Below, piece by piece: positions 24,758 to 32,705 of a DNA stretch of 64,000 nt. The translations under genes were made by a program, and so were the position numbers. Below the pieces are notes generated by a model. It ran no database searches and was not told the origin of the DNA. It saw nothing but the letters and a program-made list of their open reading frames with translations. The stretch comes from JACKAL01 sp964400355 (GTDB lineage Bacteria; Bdellovibrionota; Bdellovibrionia; Bdellovibrionales; JAGQZY01): positions 53,818-117,817 of the forward strand of contig CAYNTO010000009.1 of NCBI GenBank assembly GCA_964400355.1. Reading direction: 5' to 3'. How positions within the stretch are numbered: position 1 is the stretch's first letter; the number at the start of each line of letters is the position of its first letter.

Positions 24758-25237
24758 ATGTATGACAAAAAGATTACAATTATCGACGGCAATACACCGC
24801 GAGAAACCACGCTCAATGACTACAGGGGAAAAGCATTATTGATAGTGAATATAGCCACTCAATGTGGGTACACTCAGCAGCTGGATACTCTGGAAAAACT
24901 GTATGAGAAGTACAAAAGTAAGGGTTTAGTTGTCTTGGGCATTCCGAGCAATGATTTTGGAGGTCAAACTCCCGAGGCGGATCAGGACGTAGAAAAGTTC
25001 TGTAAACTCCGTTATGGTGTCACTTTTCCACTCACGTCCAAACAAACCGTAAAAGGTGGTAGCAAACATCCACTGGTCGCCGAATTGATTGCTGCCGACG
25101 GCAAAAACCAAGAGATTGCATGGAATTTTGAAAAATTTGTTGTGGATAAACAAGGTCGCCTCGCGGGCCGCTTTAAATCGGATGTCCCTCCCAACAGCGA
25201 AGCACTCATGGGCGTGATCGAAGAAGCGCTCGCTTAG
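24758..25237 (+). CDS. Glutathione peroxidase (Cys type)
   Basis: 159 residues from the ATG at 24758, which follows TAGGAG by 8 bases; the frame is open to 24701. The catalytic set is present: Cys36 in NIATQCGYT, Gln70 in FGGQTP and Trp122-Asn123 in AWNFEKF. Bacterial enzymes of this type usually use thioredoxin to reduce peroxides, despite the family name. It overlaps the stop of the rhomboid gene tail to tail by 4 bases and lies close to the oxyR operon. Confidence 0.92.
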   Translation: MYDKKITIIDGNTPRETTLNDYRGKALLIVNIATQCGYTQQLDTLEKLYEKYKSKGLVVLGIPSNDFGGQTPEADQDVEKFCKLRYGVTFPLTSKQTVKGGSKHPLVAELIAADGKNQEIAWNFEKFVVDKQGRLAGRFKSDVPPNSEALMGVIEEALA

Positions 25238-26355
25238 TAATTGATGTTGGTCGGAGTTTGTACCACTGGCTTTTCCGGTGCCGCTGGCGGCGGGCTCAGA
25301 TGATAAATGACTAGTCCCACCAAAATACCGACAAAGTGCCCAATGTGGGACACATTGGTAGCGCCCATCATCTGGCGGTTTATACCTCTGAGGTCGTTGA
25401 GTAGAAACAGCATAAAATAAATCCACGCCGAGATGGAAAACGAATAGGCCCTAAACGTGTGTGGAATTCTCCCGAACAGACGCATGGGTCGGTAGGGATC
25501 ACCTGTCACCGCATACGTCATGAATGCCATGATTCCTACGCTGGCTCCCAGCGTACCAGCCGCACGCCCCCAATTGAGGGCGAGAAACAGTGCCGAACTC
25601 ACGACTTGAGACACTGCTATCAACGATAAGAACACTTTTGTACCGCTTCGTCTCTCCACAGTGTCGGCAAATTGATAATAAAAAAATAAATTTCCAAGAA
25701 GATGAAACCAATCTGCGTGCACGAAAAAACTGGAGAACGTCGTCAGCACCTGCTTTGCCGCAGGCTGGAGAGTCGTTAACAATAGAGATTCAAAAACTGA
25801 TCTGTTTTTAAACGCCACAAAACTTGTAATAAAGATGAGAAAAAATATATAGCCGGAAGCGATGGATGGAAACCGCGAATCCTCGGGTCGCTCAACAGAG
25901 CTTCTGTTGGAGAGAAAGAGCGGTCCGTGCACCTGGGCAAATGCGAAATCATTTGCAATCCCCCCGACTCTGTCTTGGCTCAACATCGACTTCGTGGATG
26001 GCTTTAACGACAACTCTTCCAATAAAAATCGCTCATACTCAGATTGAGCACCGCCAAACCAAATGGCTTCGCAGCTCAAACAGACATCCAGCGGAATCGC
26101 CGATTCGGCCTTTTGCACCAGGCGCATCTGCCCTCCACAAATACCACAATCTATGGATGAAGGTCTCTGCGAAGCCTTCGCTAACCCATGCAATTCCGCA
26201 AGTGTCCGTGATTTAATTTTCGCTTTTAGTTCCGACAGCGGTATCAGCTTGGAATCACACTTAGAGCAAAAGAACACCGTCATGCCATCTAACATGTACT
26301 CACCTAAAAAGGCTCGGCACGATCGGCAATAAGGCTTGGCTTTTGGCTTTTTCAC
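25234..26355 (-). CDS. Rhomboid protease with two N-terminal zinc ribbons
   Basis: 373 residues, starting at a GTG. Two Cys4 zinc ribbons occupy the N-terminus: Cys10, Cys13, Cys30, Cys33, then Cys70, Cys73, Cys92, Cys95. The rhomboid core follows, with HLLGNLFF (His218, Asn222), catalytic Ser272 in GASVG and catalytic His337 in SHIGHFVG. The nucleophile context GASVG deviates slightly from GASG. Rhomboids cleave substrates inside the membrane; ribbons in the cytosolic tail may bind substrate or sense metal or redox state. It is the last gene of the oxyR operon, 42 bases after oxyR. Confidence 0.85.
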   Translation of the reverse strand: MKKPKAKPYCRSCRAFLGEYMLDGMTVFFCSKCDSKLIPLSELKAKIKSRTLAELHGLAKASQRPSSIDCGICGGQMRLVQKAESAIPLDVCLSCEAIWFGGAQSEYERFLLEELSLKPSTKSMLSQDRVGGIANDFAFAQVHGPLFLSNRSSVERPEDSRFPSIASGYIFFLIFITSFVAFKNRSVFESLLLTTLQPAAKQVLTTFSSFFVHADWFHLLGNLFFYYQFADTVERRSGTKVFLSLIAVSQVVSSALFLALNWGRAAGTLGASVGIMAFMTYAVTGDPYRPMRLFGRIPHTFRAYSFSISAWIYFMLFLLNDLRGINRQMMGATNVSHIGHFVGILVGLVIYHLSPPPAAPEKPVVQTPTNINY

Positions 26356-26369
26356 ATATTGAGTCTGGC

Positions 26370-26400
26370 ATCGGTGATTTAAGGTGTCACCGATTTTTTA
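26370..26400 (+). terminator. Hairpin with T-run on the plus strand
   Basis: ATCGGTGA (26370-26377) pairs perfectly with TCACCGAT (26387-26394) and TTTTTTA follows. This reads as a terminator for plus-strand transcripts, yet the genes on both sides run on the minus strand. It may stop antisense transcription into oxyR, or the stem may serve the oxyR-rhomboid junction. Confidence 0.45.
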
Positions 26401-27342
26401 GATATCAATAATTTCGACGGCGCCCTTTTTAATACTTTTAAGTTCCTCTGGGATAGCTCCCAAAATATCGTCGACCAGTGCATCGATAATCTTTTCCTTG
26501 AGGAAGCTGCGACTATGCACCAGACTCACTTCTCGAGTCGGCACAGGTTTGGTAAAACGCACCAAATTGTTGTTTTTTTCTTCACGCGACAAATTGAGCG
26601 TGGCTAAATAGGGAAGCAGAGTATAGCCACGACTTTGGCGAATAAGGTTCTTAAGAGTCTCCAAATTACCGCTTTCGAAGGTGATATTCTTGAGAACTTG
26701 ATTTTGGTGTTTGAGAGAACAAACCTTGATCACTTGTTCACGCAAACAGTGGCCCTCGTTGAGCAGCCACACCGAGCTGCCGTCTAAATCATCGTCCTTT
26801 ACGTATTTGCGATGGGCGAGCTCGTGGTCGTCGGAGGCAAAAACATAAAATGGCTCCAGAAACAAAGTGCGTTCGATAATTTTATCGTCGTGCAATGGAG
26901 TTACCAGCAGACCTCCATCGAGTTCATCTTCATAGAGCCGCTGCACTATATCCTCAGTCTTGTATTCGCTGATTTTGAGTTTTACATTTGGATGTTTGCG
27001 GGAGAACGTTTCGATGAATAGCGGAATTATATATGAGGACAATGTAGGAATTACCCCAAGATGAAATTCTCCGCTGAGAAACCCATCTGCAACCGTAATA
27101 TCGAAAAGCTTTTTGTGCTCGCGCAAAACATTTTTGGCCTGAGCTACCAATTGCTCACCCTTCGAAGTTGTCAAAACTGGCTTCTTGGATCGATCAAATA
27201 TAATGGTGTTGAGCTCTTCCTCCACTTTTTGAATCTGCGCGGAAAGCGAGGGCTGAGACACATGACATTCCTCAGCGGCTCGAGCAAAATGCTTGTGCTT
27301 ATGGACCGCAATAATGTACTCGAGCTGGGTGAGCGTCGGCAT
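26398..27342 (-). CDS. oxyR: Peroxide-sensing regulator OxyR
   Basis: A 314-residue LysR protein with the winged helix in residues 4-60 (HFARAAEECHVSQPSLSAQI). It keeps both peroxide-sensing cysteines of OxyR at the same numbers as in E. coli, Cys199 and Cys208, in EGHCLREQVIKVC. H2O2 oxidises these to a disulfide that activates transcription of peroxidase genes. It is encoded third in an operon with peroxiredoxin-glutaredoxin and an Lpd-like flavoprotein, with an OxyR half-site pair upstream of that operon, so the system should be self-activating. Confidence 0.93.
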   Translation of the reverse strand: MPTLTQLEYIIAVHKHKHFARAAEECHVSQPSLSAQIQKVEEELNTIIFDRSKKPVLTTSKGEQLVAQAKNVLREHKKLFDITVADGFLSGEFHLGVIPTLSSYIIPLFIETFSRKHPNVKLKISEYKTEDIVQRLYEDELDGGLLVTPLHDDKIIERTLFLEPFYVFASDDHELAHRKYVKDDDLDGSSVWLLNEGHCLREQVIKVCSLKHQNQVLKNITFESGNLETLKNLIRQSRGYTLLPYLATLNLSREEKNNNLVRFTKPVPTREVSLVHSRSFLKEKIIDALVDDILGAIPEELKSIKKGAVEIIDI

Positions 27343-27353
27343 AGAAACCTCAG

Positions 27354-28763
27354 TTAGCGAATGGGTGAATCACTGCACCGGAAAAGTTCATGACCGTGAT
27401 TGCCATCTTTGATTTTTGTTGCCGCATCTCGGAGCGCTGTGCGCAGACCTTCTTCAATGACCGGATGATAGAATGGCATTTTTAATGCCTCAAACACAGT
27501 GAGCTTGGCACTTATAGCCCATGCCAGCAAATGCGCCAAATGCTCTCCATCAGGAGCCTGCATTTCTGCACCCAACAACAGACCGCTTTCGCGATCGGCA
27601 TACACATGAAGTAAACCTTGCTCTTTGAGTTTTACAATACTTCGCCCCTGCCCTTCGAAGCTCACTTTGCCTACGACAAAGTCTTCGTCTTTAAGATCGC
27701 GCCAACGTTTTCCGACGCTGGCAATGTTGGGATCACTAAAGGTAATACCGAGAACAGTTCGGCGTTTAAAGCACGTTTCATCAAAAACAGCGTTATGGCC
27801 GGCGATGGTACCTTCGTCCGCAGCCTCATGCAAAATTGGCCGATCGGCATTGGCGTCGCCTGGTAGAAAGATATGGGGGGCCGCTTTGAGCTTCATGGTA
27901 TTTGCATCCACTTCTGGAACGCCATGACGGTTTAAGGGAATATTTAATGCTTCCAAACCCATTGAGTCCACATTCGGTCTGCGACCAACGGCAAGGAACG
28001 CCTTATCGACTTCGTACGTTTTGTCGTCGCTTCGCACTTGGAGTTTGCCTTTGTCATTCACACCTACGAGCTCGGCTCCCGTAAAATGCAGTGGCATCTC
28101 CTCGGAGAGTTTACGTGCCACGTAGTCTTGTATCTCAGGATCAGTAAGCCCACCTATTTCTTTGTTGGTTGTAATTCCAACAGTGTTCACACCGAGCTTA
28201 TGAAGAGCCTGCCCAATCTCCACCCCGATAACGCCGAGGCCAATAACCGCTACCGTCTCTGGAAGCGTTGTGAGCTCAAAAAAAGCGTCGGTATCAATGA
28301 GATGTGCTTTATACTTTTCCCATGATGGCGGCAATATGGGTCGTGAACCAGTAGCAATTATAATTTTATCTGCTTTGACCTGATCGCTTCCGATTTGCAA
28401 CGTGTGCGCGTCAATGAACTTTGCTCGTCCGCGAACCAGTTTACTCTCCCAATCTTTCATCGGGTTCTTCACCGCTCGAACAAAACGGTCGCGCAGCGAG
28501 CGTACATGAATCATGACTTGTGTGTGATCGATCGTGAGGTTCTCTCCACCACGAATTCCCATTTGTTCAAATTTATTGCGGCGATCGTAATCGTTGGCCA
28601 CTTGAATTAAAACTTTAGAAGGCATACAGCCCACTCGGGCACAGGTTGTGCCCAGTGGTCCGTCATCCACTACGATGTAGGAATCTGTCTTTTTCGCAAC
28701 TTCACGGCGCGCAGACAAACCCGCCGTTCCCGCTCCAATAATAACCACATCGTAGTGTTTCAT
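27354..28763 (-). CDS. Dihydrolipoyl dehydrogenase-like flavoprotein disulfide reductase
   Basis: 469 residues of the pyridine nucleotide-disulfide reductase class I family. FAD binding GAGTAGLSA is at residues 10-18, the redox disulfide is Cys41/Cys46 in CARVGCMPSK, an NAD(P)-binding GLGVIGVEIG lies near 175, and the C-terminal His-Glu pair is in YHPVIEE. The CARVGC form differs from standard Lpd (CLNVGC) and from glutathione reductase. No pyruvate dehydrogenase genes are nearby. Its place between the peroxiredoxin-glutaredoxin and oxyR suggests it reduces the peroxidase thiol pool, which is inference. Confidence 0.85.
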   Translation of the reverse strand: MKHYDVVIIGAGTAGLSARREVAKKTDSYIVVDDGPLGTTCARVGCMPSKVLIQVANDYDRRNKFEQMGIRGGENLTIDHTQVMIHVRSLRDRFVRAVKNPMKDWESKLVRGRAKFIDAHTLQIGSDQVKADKIIIATGSRPILPPSWEKYKAHLIDTDAFFELTTLPETVAVIGLGVIGVEIGQALHKLGVNTVGITTNKEIGGLTDPEIQDYVARKLSEEMPLHFTGAELVGVNDKGKLQVRSDDKTYEVDKAFLAVGRRPNVDSMGLEALNIPLNRHGVPEVDANTMKLKAAPHIFLPGDANADRPILHEAADEGTIAGHNAVFDETCFKRRTVLGITFSDPNIASVGKRWRDLKDEDFVVGKVSFEGQGRSIVKLKEQGLLHVYADRESGLLLGAEMQAPDGEHLAHLLAWAISAKLTVFEALKMPFYHPVIEEGLRTALRDAATKIKDGNHGHELFRCSDSPIR

Positions 28764-28775
28764 AAAATATTCCTC

Positions 28776-29501
28776 TTAGCTCAAGATTTTCTTAAGTTCT
28801 TCACATCCACCGATGCGCTCGCCGCCTCTAAAGATTTGCGGCACTTTGGTGCCCCCGCTAATCGCCAGAAGAGTTTTTACAGTGTAATCCTTATTGAGGA
28901 TATGCTCTTCATAAGGAATATTGTTCTTTTTGAGCAGCTCCTTAGCTTCGTGACAAAACTCACAACCAGGACGCGTGTAAATGGCCACTGATTTTGGAAC
29001 TTCTACGCCCAAATATTTGAGCATCGTTTCTGCATTCGAAGCCTCGAACGGATCTCCAGGAACTTCCTTCTCGATAAACATTTTTTCGATTTTTCCATCA
29101 TTCACTAACATGGAATAGCGCCACGAGCGGCTGCCAAAGCCCACTACTTTTTTGTCGACAAGCATACCGAGTTTTTCGGAAAATTCGCCGTTCCCATCGG
29201 GAAGCATGGTGATGTTTTCGGCGTCCTGATCGTCTTTCCACGAGTTCATCACAAAAGAATCGTTCACCGACAGGCAGATGATATCATCCACTCCCGCCTT
29301 TTTAAATTCGCTGTAAAGTTCGTTGTAGCGCGGCAAGTGAACGGAAGAGCATGTGGGCGTATAAGCTCCAGGCAGCGCGAACAACACTACTTTTTTTCCT
29401 TTAAAAAAATCGTCGGTCGTTTTTTCGGCCCACTTGTGCCCGTCGCGAACCTTAAATGTAACTTGAGGAACCTTCTGTCCTGTTTTATCAGCTAATGACA
29501 T
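28776..29501 (-). CDS. Peroxiredoxin-glutaredoxin fusion (Prx5-Grx)
   Basis: 241 residues. Residues 1-165 are a Prx5-type peroxiredoxin with peroxidatic Cys51 in GAYTPTCSS; residues 168-241 are a glutaredoxin with CEFC (Cys180, Cys183) and the later TKVPQIF motif with cis-Pro. Such hybrids, known from Haemophilus and Chromatium, reduce H2O2 and alkyl hydroperoxides using glutathione through their own Grx domain. It is the first gene of the operon; AAGGAG precedes the ATG, and an OxyR-like site and a TATAAT box lie upstream. Confidence 0.95.
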   Translation of the reverse strand: MSLADKTGQKVPQVTFKVRDGHKWAEKTTDDFFKGKKVVLFALPGAYTPTCSSVHLPRYNELYSEFKKAGVDDIICLSVNDSFVMNSWKDDQDAENITMLPDGNGEFSEKLGMLVDKKVVGFGSRSWRYSMLVNDGKIEKMFIEKEVPGDPFEASNAETMLKYLGVEVPKSVAIYTRPGCEFCHEAKELLKKNNIPYEEHILNKDYTVKTLLAISGGTKVPQIFRGGERIGGCEELKKILS

Positions 29502-29582
29502 AGAGAGTATCTCCTTGTTGTTGGGTGCTCATATTTTAAGTAATAGAACACATTGATATTTGATCCACTATCGACCAAAATG

Positions 29583-29631
29583 ATTATAGTTTCTAATATA
29601 TATAATGTATGCCTCGATAGTTTAAAACTAT
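29583..29631 (-). promoter_or_regulatory. OxyR site and promoter of the peroxide operon
   Basis: On the minus strand a perfect TATAAT -10 box lies at 29588-29583. Seventeen bases further upstream is the -35 region (CATACA, weak), and just beyond that ATAG-N7-CTAT at 29617-29631, the exact half-site pair of the OxyR consensus. Placed at about -41 to -55 from the expected start, it is where an activating OxyR would sit. The leader to the ATG is about 75 bases. Confidence 0.6.
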
Positions 29632-29770
29632 TGTTGCGAAATCTTCGCAAATACTGCCATGGATCGCATATAGGCTTACTGGGGGGCCATCACCAACGCA
29701 GTGAGCAAGATGTTTGTCTTTAGGAGCAGCTCAAGTACAAATAGGAGATCTATCTTAGAGAGGACATATT

Positions 29771-30049
29771 ATGAAACACACCCTAGCATTTGCAGTCTCA
29801 TTACTATTGGCATCAACCTCACTTGCATGTGATTGCGGTGAAGGCGCAAAGTCGGCGTATCTTAAAAAGGTGACGTCTCGCGAATCTACCACGATCACTT
29901 CCCGCGATGGCACACCTTTGCGAACAAACTTTTGGGGAACAGAGGAAAAGGACGAAACTCCACTGGCAAAAGCGCCTGTGTCGCCTCTTCAGCCTGCCAA
30001 ATCAGAAGCGCGAAGCGGAGTGTCTTCCGACATTCAAACAGTGCGCTAG
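29771..30049 (+). CDS. Small secreted protein
   Basis: 92 residues with a signal peptide (MKHTLAFAVSLLLASTSLA) and two Cys immediately after the likely cleavage site (CDCGEG). The first could be a lipidated Cys only if the LAC were a lipobox (TSLAC fits loosely), so it may be a lipoprotein. The remainder is Ser/Thr/Pro-rich and probably disordered. GAGAGGA precedes the ATG. It is divergent from the peroxide operon and shares its intergenic region, so OxyR control is possible. Its 3' end overlaps the parvulin gene by 4 bases. Confidence 0.6.
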   Translation: MKHTLAFAVSLLLASTSLACDCGEGAKSAYLKKVTSRESTTITSRDGTPLRTNFWGTEEKDETPLAKAPVSPLQPAKSEARSGVSSDIQTVR

Positions 30050-30306
30050 TACGCTTCCGCAATGTGGTAACCAAAGCGCGTGCGGAATACACCCGTGCGC
30101 TGCCCGGCCTTTAAATTTTCTACATTCTCTCGAAAGTCTTCATCGAGGCGCTGGAGCGGAACATCGCCCAAATCTCCGCCGGCACCGGCCGAAGAACATT
30201 GGGAATAGATTGTGGCCAAGGACTCGAAGTTTTGCCCCTCAGCCAATTTTCTAACGACGTCTTCGGCCATGTAATTGTGCTCAACAAGTATGTGACGTAA
30301 CTTCAT
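30046..30306 (-). CDS. Parvulin-type peptidyl-prolyl isomerase
   Basis: An 86-residue single-domain parvulin. It begins MKLRHILVE, has FESLATIYSQCSSAGAGGDLGDV in the middle (family pattern S-x5-GGDLG) and ends FRTRFGYHIAEAY, the canonical last strand with GYHI. There is no signal peptide, so it should be a cytosolic PpiC-like enzyme that speeds proline cis/trans isomerisation. The length matches E. coli PpiC. Confidence 0.9.
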   Translation of the reverse strand: MKLRHILVEHNYMAEDVVRKLAEGQNFESLATIYSQCSSAGAGGDLGDVPLQRLDEDFRENVENLKAGQRTGVFRTRFGYHIAEAY

Positions 30307-30352
30307 AGGCTCAATATATCATGCTTTTTTTCCTGAATGACAAGATCCAAAT

Positions 30353-30368
30353 CTATTCAATAGAATAG
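30353..30368. promoter_or_regulatory. Palindrome ahead of the DUF1993-kef operon
   Basis: CTATTC-AATA-GAATAG, a 6-base inverted repeat 26 bases before the DUF1993 start, placed where a dimeric regulator could act. Confidence 0.3.
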
Positions 30369-30394
30369 GTTATTACTCCCTGAAAGGATGATTT

Positions 30395-30913
30395 ATGGCT
30401 CAACACGTTCACGATTTGGTTGTCACACAATTTTCACGAAGTCTTCGCGGCATGAAAGAATGTTTACTCCTTGCACGCGCCCACGCTAAGGAAAGAAACT
30501 TCGACGAGAATAATTTTATGTCGCTACGAATAGCTCCTGATATGTTTCCGCTTTCGCGGCAAGTGCAGATTGCCACCGACAATGCCAAAGGTGCCGTAGC
30601 TCGCCTTTCCGGTAAAACAGCACCCGTTTTTGATGACAAAGAGACGACATTGGAAGAGCTGATCGGACGCGTTGAAAAAACGATGAATTACGTGAAAGAG
30701 TTCGAAGGCGCGGATTTTTCAGGTTACGAAAATCGAGAACAGCGCTTTCCATTTGCTCCTGGAGTGTATTTAAAAGGTAAAGACTACTTTGAGTCCCATG
30801 CTCTGCCGAACTTTTACTTTCACTACGCTGCAATGTATATGCTCCTCCGTGGAGCGGGTGTGAATCTGGGTAAAAAGAATTTTATGAACGATCAACCGTG
30901 GATAAAAGAATAA
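30395..30913 (+). CDS. DUF1993 family protein
   Basis: 172 residues. The layout matches DUF1993, a four-helix DinB-like bundle: an N-terminal helix with VHDLVVTQFSRSLRGM, LRIAPDMFPLSRQVQIATDNAKGA near residue 50, and FYFHYAAMYMLLRGAGVNLGK near the C-terminus. His4 and His139 are in positions that may bind metal, as in DinB proteins. The function is not known. AAAGGATG precedes the start. It is followed 7 bases later by a Kef-type antiporter gene and is probably co-transcribed. Confidence 0.85.
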   Translation: MAQHVHDLVVTQFSRSLRGMKECLLLARAHAKERNFDENNFMSLRIAPDMFPLSRQVQIATDNAKGAVARLSGKTAPVFDDKETTLEELIGRVEKTMNYVKEFEGADFSGYENREQRFPFAPGVYLKGKDYFESHALPNFYFHYAAMYMLLRGAGVNLGKKNFMNDQPWIKE

Positions 30914-30920
30914 GGCGCAA

Positions 30921-32705
30921 ATGCATTCTACAATGATTCAGCTGCTGACATTGGCAATGGCGGCCGTGGTGTTTGTACCTCTGTTTCGCCGTGTTGGACT
31001 TGGAGCCATACTCGCCTACCTAGTGGCTGGGGTTATTATCGGCCCCGACATGTTTGGCTTTATCACTGACACCCAGGACATTCTTCATTTCTCCGAACTC
31101 GGTGTGGTGTTTTTACTTTTTGTCATCGGACTTGAACTTGCGCCATCAAAACTGTGGTCCATGCGCCATGCGATTTTCGGTTTAGGCACATTACAGGTCG
31201 TTGTGAGTGGTGTGCTGCTTATGGGAATCGGCTTATTATGTGGCCTGCCCCTACCGCTTTCTTACATTGGCGGTTTTGGATTAGCGCTGTCATCCACCGC
31301 GTTCACCATGCAACTGCTTGACGACAACAATCAAAAAGACACCTCTCACGGACGAGATACATTTGCGATCCTTATGTTTCAGGACATAGCTGTTGTGGCC
31401 ATCCTCGCCTCGCTGTCTCTGTTTACCGGAAAGGGTGAGGGATTCCAAATTACAATGGCTATTAAAGCCATTTCGCTGATCGTCTTTCTTATTTTAATAG
31501 GCCATTATGTTATTCGCCACGTATTGCGCTTGGTGGCCGACAGCAATACTCCCGAAGTATTCACTGCCATGTCGCTGCTCATAGTTGTTGGTACGGCCAT
31601 TTTGATGGAGTCCGTAGGATTATCCATGGGCATGGGCGCGTTTTTTGCCGGCGTTTTACTTGCCAACTCCGAATACCGCCACGAACTGGAAATCGATTTA
31701 GCACCGTTTAAAAATCTTTTGCTCGGCTTATTTTTTACAGCGGTCGGCATGTCGCTCGATTTAGAAACATTGGGATTAAATTTTGGATCCGTCGTACTCC
31801 TGACGGGTGTGTTTATGATTGTAAAGGGCATTGTGGTGTTTGCCGTAGCCAGACTGTTCCGGCGCTCACTGGAAGTGGCGCGCAATACTGCCTTCAATAT
31901 CGCACTCGGCGGGGAATTCGCATTTGTATTGTTTAGTTCAGCGGTTTCACAAAAATTGATGAGTGCGGACAACGCCTCCATTCTGAATGCCAGTGTCACC
32001 ATCAGTATGGCATTAACGCCGATATTATTTATCCTCAATCAAAAATACTTGCGTCGTTTTTCCGAAATCTCCGAGCGCCCTTATGACGATATCGCACCAG
32101 CCGATGTGGAAGTGATCGTCGCCGGCTTTGGCCGCTTTGGACAAATTGTGACACGATTTCTCAATGCCGAGGGGGTGACCTACACCATACTCGATCACAA
32201 TGCCTCTCAAGTAGAGACGGCCAGACAGTTTGGCAACAAAGTGTACTACGGCGATGCTTCCCGCCACGATATCTTAGAGGCTGCAGGAGCGAAAAAAGCC
32301 AAATACCTCGTGCTCGCCATTGATGATGTTGAGGCCTCCATCGAGACAGCGCGCGTCGTTCGAGAACACTATCCCTCGCTCGAGATTATTGCACGCGTTC
32401 GCAATCGGGCCCATGCCATTGAGCTCATGGAGATGGGAATTAAATCTGTTCATCGAGAGACCTATATGACGAGCTTAGAAGTGGCCAAAGAAGTCATGCT
32501 CAAGCGCGGCAAACCCGCCGAAGCTGTGGATCGCGCCATTCGCAACTTTCGTATTTATGATGAACGTATCCTCCTAAAACAAATGGAGTACCACCACGAC
32601 GAAACACAGCTTATATCTTTTACCTCCAAGGCTACGAAAGACCTTGAACGCATTCTTACCGAAGATCGTGATTCTGAGGAATTCGAGAATATCGATGCTC
32701 AGTAG
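30921..32705 (+). CDS. Kef-type K+/H+ antiporter with RCK domain
   Basis: 594 residues: a CPA2 antiporter with about twelve hydrophobic helices over residues 3-380, including the DxxQD-like FQDIAVV motif, then a TrkA-N/RCK nucleotide-binding domain (EVIVAGFGRFGQIVTRFL) and a C-terminal tail. The arrangement is that of KefB/KefC, which exchange K+ for H+ and are gated by glutathione adducts during electrophile stress. With Atm1, glutathione peroxidase and a glutaredoxin fusion nearby, a glutathione-linked role is reasonable. The specific ion cannot be deduced. Confidence 0.9.
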   Translation: MHSTMIQLLTLAMAAVVFVPLFRRVGLGAILAYLVAGVIIGPDMFGFITDTQDILHFSELGVVFLLFVIGLELAPSKLWSMRHAIFGLGTLQVVVSGVLLMGIGLLCGLPLPLSYIGGFGLALSSTAFTMQLLDDNNQKDTSHGRDTFAILMFQDIAVVAILASLSLFTGKGEGFQITMAIKAISLIVFLILIGHYVIRHVLRLVADSNTPEVFTAMSLLIVVGTAILMESVGLSMGMGAFFAGVLLANSEYRHELEIDLAPFKNLLLGLFFTAVGMSLDLETLGLNFGSVVLLTGVFMIVKGIVVFAVARLFRRSLEVARNTAFNIALGGEFAFVLFSSAVSQKLMSADNASILNASVTISMALTPILFILNQKYLRRFSEISERPYDDIAPADVEVIVAGFGRFGQIVTRFLNAEGVTYTILDHNASQVETARQFGNKVYYGDASRHDILEAAGAKKAKYLVLAIDDVEASIETARVVREHYPSLEIIARVRNRAHAIELMEMGIKSVHRETYMTSLEVAKEVMLKRGKPAEAVDRAIRNFRIYDERILLKQMEYHHDETQLISFTSKATKDLERILTEDRDSEEFENIDAQ

